Part shown: piece by piece, positions 60,498 to 64,000 of the stretch
Numbering within the stretch: the first letter of the stretch is position 1
Layout of the letters: each line of letters starts with the position of its first letter
Source of the DNA: Burkholderiales bacterium
GTDB lineage: Bacteria > Pseudomonadota > Gammaproteobacteria > Burkholderiales > Burkholderiaceae_C
NCBI GenBank assembly: GCA_016000195.1
Contig: JAECRO010000006.1
Span: 35,343-99,342, forward strand
DNA: 64,000 bases
Direction of reading: 5' to 3'
Made by a program: the position numbers and the translations under genes
The notes under the pieces: generated by a model
The model's input: the letters and a program-made list of their open reading frames with translations, nothing else
Databases searched by the model: none
What the model was told of the DNA's origin: nothing

Positions 60498-60808
60498 GCG
60501 GCCCGGCCAGACCGCCCCCCAACACGCTGGCGGGAATTGCACTTCTGGTGGCGGCAGTGGCCTGCTTTGCCGTACTCGACACCACCACCAAGCTCATCAC
60601 ATTGAGCGTTCCGGTGCTCATGGCGCTGTGGTTCCGGTTTGCGTTTCAGGCCATTGCCACCACTGCGGCCCTGCTGCCCAGGCGCGGCTGGGCGCTGCCG
60701 CCAACGCTTCATCCCAAGTTTCAGTTCCTGCGCGGCGTACTCATGATCACCACCAGCCTGCTGGCGTTTTTCAGCCTCAAGCACATGCCGGTCGGTGAAA
60801 GCGGCTGA
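60494..60808 (+). pseudogene. DMT-superfamily transporter, N-terminal fragment
   Basis: The 104-residue frame contains the first three membrane helices of an EamA-type protein: NTLAGIALLVAAVACFAVLDTTTKLI, VPVLMALWFRFAFQAIATTAALL and FLRGVLMITTSLLAFFSLKH, ending MPVGESG. Members have about 290 residues, and the conserved text would continue after KHMPVGE. The next gene begins 17 bases after the stop. So 65% of the gene is lost, presumably by deletion. Its ATG overlaps the PHP stop (ATGAGCG), and it may still be translated. Confidence 0.85.
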
Positions 60809-60824
60809 ATCCTGAAAGTTTGTC

Positions 60825-61460
60825 ATGGCCCAGTTATTTGAAGTTCACCCCGAAAATCCTCCCGCACGACTGCTCAGGCAGGCCGTGGAGCTGATTCAGC
60901 GCGGCGGCATCGCGGCCGTGCCCACGGACTCCAGCTATGCGCTGGTGTGCCAGCTTGACGACAAAGCCGCCTCCGACAACCTGCGCCGCATCCGTGGCGT
61001 GGACGACAAGCACCACCTCACGCTGCTGTGCCGCGACCTGAGCGAGCTGGCCAACTATGCGCGGGTTGACAACAAGCAGTTCCGCCTGATCAAAGCGGCG
61101 ACACCCGGCCCCTACACCTTCATCCTGGAAGCCAGCAAGGAAGTGCCGCGCCGCCTGAGCCATCCGTCGCGCAAGACCATCGGCCTGCGCGTTCCCGATC
61201 ACAAGACCCTGCAAGCCCTGCTTGAAATCCATGGCGGACCCTTGCTGGCCACCACCCTGATTCCGCGCGGCGAAACCGAATCGCTCAGCGACGCGCAGGA
61301 CATCACCGGCCCGCTGGAGCGTGAACTGGCCGCCATCATCGACGCCGGCGCCTGCCACAAGGAACCCACGACCGTGATTGACCTGACGCCGATGGCGGAC
61401 GGCGGCGACCCGGTCGTCATCCGGCAAGGCCGTGGCGAGCTGGCGGCGCTCGGGCTGTAA
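60825..61460 (+). CDS. L-threonylcarbamoyladenylate synthase family protein (YciO type)
   Basis: This 211-residue Sua5/YrdC/YciO protein has the family motif AVELIQRGGIAAVPTDSSYALVCQLDDKAA, RRIRGVDDKHHLTLLCRDLS, TPGPYTFILEA and RKTIGLRVPDHKTLQALLE. The KxR/SxN signature positions fit YciO rather than TsaC. YciO has only weak tRNA t6A activity in other species; its real substrate is unclear. Start ATG 60825. It follows the truncated transporter by 16 bases. Confidence 0.9.
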   Translation: MAQLFEVHPENPPARLLRQAVELIQRGGIAAVPTDSSYALVCQLDDKAASDNLRRIRGVDDKHHLTLLCRDLSELANYARVDNKQFRLIKAATPGPYTFILEASKEVPRRLSHPSRKTIGLRVPDHKTLQALLEIHGGPLLATTLIPRGETESLSDAQDITGPLERELAAIIDAGACHKEPTTVIDLTPMADGGDPVVIRQGRGELAALGL

Positions 61461-61493
61461 AGCGCTGACCTGCGCGTCTGAGACAATCCGGGC

Positions 61494-62162
61494 ATGGACA
61501 CTGCCAACCTGATTCAAACCATCGCCCTTTACGCGCTTCCCGTGCTGTTCGCCATCACGGTGCATGAAGCCGCGCACGGTTACGCGGCCCGCCATTTTGG
61601 CGACAACACGGCTTATGTGCAGGGCCGGCTGACGCTGAACCCGCTCAAGCACATCGACCCGATTGGCACCATCGCCATGCCGCTGCTGCTGTATTTCGCC
61701 ACTTCCGGGGCCTTTCTCTTTGGCTATGCGAAACCCGTTCCGGTCAACTTCGGCGCCCTGCGCAACCCCAAGCGCGACATGGTCTGGGTGGCGCTGGCCG
61801 GCCCGGCGTCCAATTTTGCGCAGGCCATTTTCTGGGCATTGCTGCTGGTGGCGCTGGCGGCCATGAATGTGCAGGAACCCTTCTTCGTCAAGATGGCGCA
61901 GGCCGGGATTCTGGTCAACCTGGTGATGTGGGCCTTCAACCTGTTTCCGCTGCCGCCGCTGGACGGCGGCCGCATCCTGGTGGGCCTGCTGCCCTGGAAG
62001 CAGGCGCACATGGTGTCGCGCATTGAACCCTGGGGATTTTTCATCGTGATGGGCCTGGTGATTGCCGGCGTGGTCGGCGCCTTGTGGCTGCGCCCGCTCA
62101 TGACCCTGGGCTACGCCTTGATCAACCTCCTGATTTCTCCCCTGGCGTTTTTGCTCGGCTAA
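61494..62162 (+). CDS. Site-2 protease family (M50) membrane protein
   Basis: The 222-residue intramembrane metalloprotease homologue has the zinc motif FAITVHEAAHGYAARHFGDN (HExxH) and the second motif FNLFPLPPLDGGRILVGLLP (NxxPxPxLDGG), with six hydrophobic segments. No PDZ domain, so this is the compact rhomboid-sized class often next to trpS in Proteobacteria. Client unknown. Start at 61494 (MDTANLIQTIALYAL). Confidence 0.94.
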   Translation: MDTANLIQTIALYALPVLFAITVHEAAHGYAARHFGDNTAYVQGRLTLNPLKHIDPIGTIAMPLLLYFATSGAFLFGYAKPVPVNFGALRNPKRDMVWVALAGPASNFAQAIFWALLLVALAAMNVQEPFFVKMAQAGILVNLVMWAFNLFPLPPLDGGRILVGLLPWKQAHMVSRIEPWGFFIVMGLVIAGVVGALWLRPLMTLGYALINLLISPLAFLLG

Positions 62163-62195
62163 CGCGTCTTTATTTTGACCAGCCAACTACTTTCA

Positions 62196-62268
62196 AGCAT
62201 CAAATATGCTTCTAGCGCATATACAGCATGCGCAAGCAGCTATTAATTCAGTAGCAAAAACTGTTGCT
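62196..62268 (-). repeat. Repeat family A, copy 17
   Basis: On the minus strand: GCTACTGAATTAATAGCTG, CTTGCGCATGCTGTATATGC and GCTAGAAGCATATTTGATGC. Full-length, between the protease gene and trpS. Confidence 0.85.
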
Positions 62269-62349
62269 TGGCTGGAAGGCCGTGGCTGAAAGTCAGCGTG
62301 ATTTCGCTTTAGTCTGGTTTTTACTTCTTTTTCAGTCAGTATCCTTCGC

Positions 62350-63669
62350 ATGAACTCCACCGCTTCACCATCGCCACAGCGTTTCCTGACCGGCATCACG
62401 ACCACCGGAACGCCGCACCTGGGCAACTTCGTCGGCTCCATCCGCCCGTCGGTGGCGGCCAGCCGCCTGCCCGGCGTGCAAAGCTTTTACTTCCTGGCCG
62501 ACTACCACGCGCTGATCAAATGCGACGACCCGGCGCGCATCCAGCGCTCGACGCTGGAAATCGCCGCCAGCTGGCTGGCCGCCGGACTGGACCCGGAACG
62601 CGTCATGTTCTACCGCCAGTCCGACATCCCCGAAATCCCCGAACTCACCTGGCTGCTGGCCTGCGTGACCGGCAAGGGCGTGCTGAACCGCGCCCACGCC
62701 TACAAGGCCTCGGTCGATAAAAACGAAGCCGCCGGCAACGACCCGGATGCCGATGTCACCGCCGGCCTGTTCATGTACCCGGTGCTCATGGGCGCCGACA
62801 TTTTGATGTTCAAGGCGCACAAGGTGCCGGTCGGGCGCGACCAGGTCCAGCACATCGAGATGGCGCGCGACATGGCCCAGCACTTCAACCACCTGTACGG
62901 CGAACACCTGGTGCTGCCCGAAGCCCAGATCGAGGAATCCGTCGCCCTGCTGCCCGGCCTGGACGGGCGCAAGATGAGCAAAAGCTACGACAACACGATT
63001 CCGCTGTTCACGCCGCGCGAGCAGTTGCGCAAGCTGATCGCCGGCATCGTCACCGACTCGCGCGCGCCGGGCGAAGCCAAGGACACCGAGGGCTCCGCCC
63101 TGTTCCAGATTTACCAGGCCTTTGCCAGCGAGCCAGAAACCGCTGGTCTGCGCCAGGCGTATGCCGACGGCATTGGCTGGGGCGACGCCAAACAGATGCT
63201 GTTCGAGCGCATCGACCAGGAAGTCGCGCCGATGCGCGAGCAGTACCAGGCGCTGATCGGCCATCCGCAAAAAATCGAAGCGCTGCTTCAGGCCGGCGCG
63301 GAAAAAGCACGGGCGGTGGCAACGCCGTTCATGGGCGAGTTGCGGCGCGCGGTCGGCCTGCGCAACCTGGGAACTGCCGCCCCGGCTGCAGCCAGGGGCA
63401 AGGCTGCAAAAGCGGCTTCACCGGCTTTCAAGCAATACCGCGAAAAAGACGGCCGGTTTTATTTCAAGCTGCTCGATGCCGAAGCGCAGTTGCTGCTGCA
63501 AAGCCAGGGCTTCGACTCGCCCAGGGATGCAGCCCTCGCCATTAGCCAGTTGCAAAAAGAAGGTTTGGCCGCGCTGGCGGGACTGAACGACAAGCTGGAA
63601 AAAGCGGCCGGCATCACTGACAGCCAGCTGGACAGCGCCCTGAAGTTTTTTGCACCGGAAGAATCCTGA
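62350..63669 (+). CDS. trpS: Tryptophan--tRNA ligase with C-terminal extra domain
   Basis: The class I synthetase has TGITTTGTPHLGNFVGSIRP (HIGH-type TxxxHLGN), DYHALIKCDDPA, TAGLFMYPVLMGADILMF and the KMSKS loop DGRKMSKSYDN. Bacterial TrpS usually ends near residue 340-350; this one has 439 residues. After an Ala/Lys linker (APAAARGKAAKAASPAFKQY) the end reads DGRFYFKLLDAEAQLLLQSQ then GFDSPRDAALAISQLQKEG, which resembles a DUF1508/YegP unit. It is translated in frame with no break. ATG at 62350; promoter not clear. Confidence 0.96.
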   Translation: MNSTASPSPQRFLTGITTTGTPHLGNFVGSIRPSVAASRLPGVQSFYFLADYHALIKCDDPARIQRSTLEIAASWLAAGLDPERVMFYRQSDIPEIPELTWLLACVTGKGVLNRAHAYKASVDKNEAAGNDPDADVTAGLFMYPVLMGADILMFKAHKVPVGRDQVQHIEMARDMAQHFNHLYGEHLVLPEAQIEESVALLPGLDGRKMSKSYDNTIPLFTPREQLRKLIAGIVTDSRAPGEAKDTEGSALFQIYQAFASEPETAGLRQAYADGIGWGDAKQMLFERIDQEVAPMREQYQALIGHPQKIEALLQAGAEKARAVATPFMGELRRAVGLRNLGTAAPAAARGKAAKAASPAFKQYREKDGRFYFKLLDAEAQLLLQSQGFDSPRDAALAISQLQKEGLAALAGLNDKLEKAAGITDSQLDSALKFFAPEES

Positions 63670-63694
63670 TTCACGCTTTTCAACAGGCAACAAA

Positions 63695-63723
63695 AAAGCG
63701 GCCGGTACTGGACCGGCCGCTTT
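63695..63723 (+). terminator. trpS terminator
   Basis: AAAGCGGCCGGT and ACCGGCCGCTTT pair perfectly over 12 bp with a five-base loop, 25 bases after the trpS stop. The A run before and the TTT after suit an intrinsic terminator in either direction. Confidence 0.85.
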
Positions 63724-63853
63724 GATGCAAGTTTTGAGAGACCTGGATCACAAGTTTTGAAAAACCCTGGCGCATCAAAAGCCGCCACAAAGGGCATATG
63801 TCACTGACAGCCGGAATTTAGAGCGAAATCGCCCTGGCTTGCAAGAGTAGTGC

Positions 63854-63925
63854 TCTGATTGCTATTTAATTAATAGCTGCTTGCGCACTATCTGCCTGCA
63901 CCAGAGGCCTATTTGATGCTCAAAA
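63854..63925 (+). repeat. Repeat family A, copy 18 (full length)
   Basis: TTGCTATTTAATTAATAGCTG, CTTGCGCACTATCTGCCTGC and ACCAGAGGCCTATTTGATGC: shares its extended right end (GGCCTATTTGATGCT) with copy 17. Confidence 0.85.
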
Positions 63926-64000
63926 TTTGTTTGCTGGCTACACCGAAAGCGCTCTAGTGCTTGATTAGGGAAAACTTTCCGCCTAAATTTTGGTCTTCCC

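Larger units (their letters stand above)
63670..64000. other. Intergenic region after trpS
   Basis: It contains the trpS terminator, a copy of repeat A, and otherwise AT-rich DNA in which I see no gene to the window edge. Confidence 0.7.

Overview
The window is GC-rich chromosomal DNA that reads like a Comamonadaceae genome (Betaproteobacteria, Burkholderiales), most like Polaromonas or Rhodoferax. The basis is the housekeeping protein sequences, the gene orders (ftsK-lolA-rarA, ribF-ileS-lspA, lolC-lolD, rpfE-recJ) and two dispersed short repeat families that I associate with this family. Species was not determined. There are no rRNA or tRNA genes, no CRISPR array and no intact insertion sequence.

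Layout. 1-5344: partial epimerase, ferredoxin-type reductase, and a branched-chain amino acid ABC transporter (livHMGF) without a binding protein. 5601-10847: rarA, lolA, ftsK and a Crp-type regulator. 11011-14014: trxB, rpmB-rpmG and a fatty acid desaturase. 14197-19344: rRNA methyltransferase, DUF1653 protein, prfC, purN and a YceH-type protein, with one decayed gene. 19397-21274: acyl-CoA dehydrogenase fragment, bestrophin-like channel, HNH nuclease. 21433-25934: ribF, ileS, lspA. 26114-30282: quinone oxidoreductase, two DMT-family transporters, an atypical SDR and a small wrecked gene. 30427-35590: solitary GspE/PilB ATPase, spermidine-synthase-like protein, recombinase-like protein without catalytic residues, a UDG-family glycosylase carrying repeat insertions, and tatD. 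35675-40121: structured 5' leader followed by HtrA-like protease, MoxR ATPase, DUF58 and VWA proteins. 40247-44788: small basic protein, patatin-type lipase, and a tight cluster of three unrecognised proteins with a small J-domain protein. 44963-49881: lolD, lolC/E, rpfE-like gene, recJ. 50004-52300: a worn accessory patch with a 24-residue membrane peptide, a Fic-like pseudogene, a BrnT-like toxin-antitoxin pair, a beheaded AAA ATPase and an unidentified remnant. 52474-53438: Crp/Fnr regulator and DUF2892 protein with a palindrome between them. 53656-59572: ABC importer for polyamine-like solutes behind a consensus sigma-54 promoter, with GntR regulator and racemase-like protein. 59634-63669: PHP phosphatase, truncated DMT gene, YciO-type protein, site-2 protease, trpS with an extra C-terminal domain.

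Most genes are core metabolism, translation or envelope biogenesis. The unusual features are: (i) a roughly 50-bp two-hairpin repeat (family A) in about 18 recognisable copies, nearly half of them lying in frame inside real genes, including one that encodes the LolA signal peptide; (ii) a GC-rich repeat (family B) that adds an in-frame segment to a DNA glycosylase and an N-terminal extension to LolD; (iii) an uncharacterised J-domain/three-unknown/patatin gene set; (iv) an undescribed structured leader RNA candidate before an HtrA-MoxR-DUF58-VWA operon. Repeat membership and all family names come from reading the sequence and memory of the families; no database search was run.
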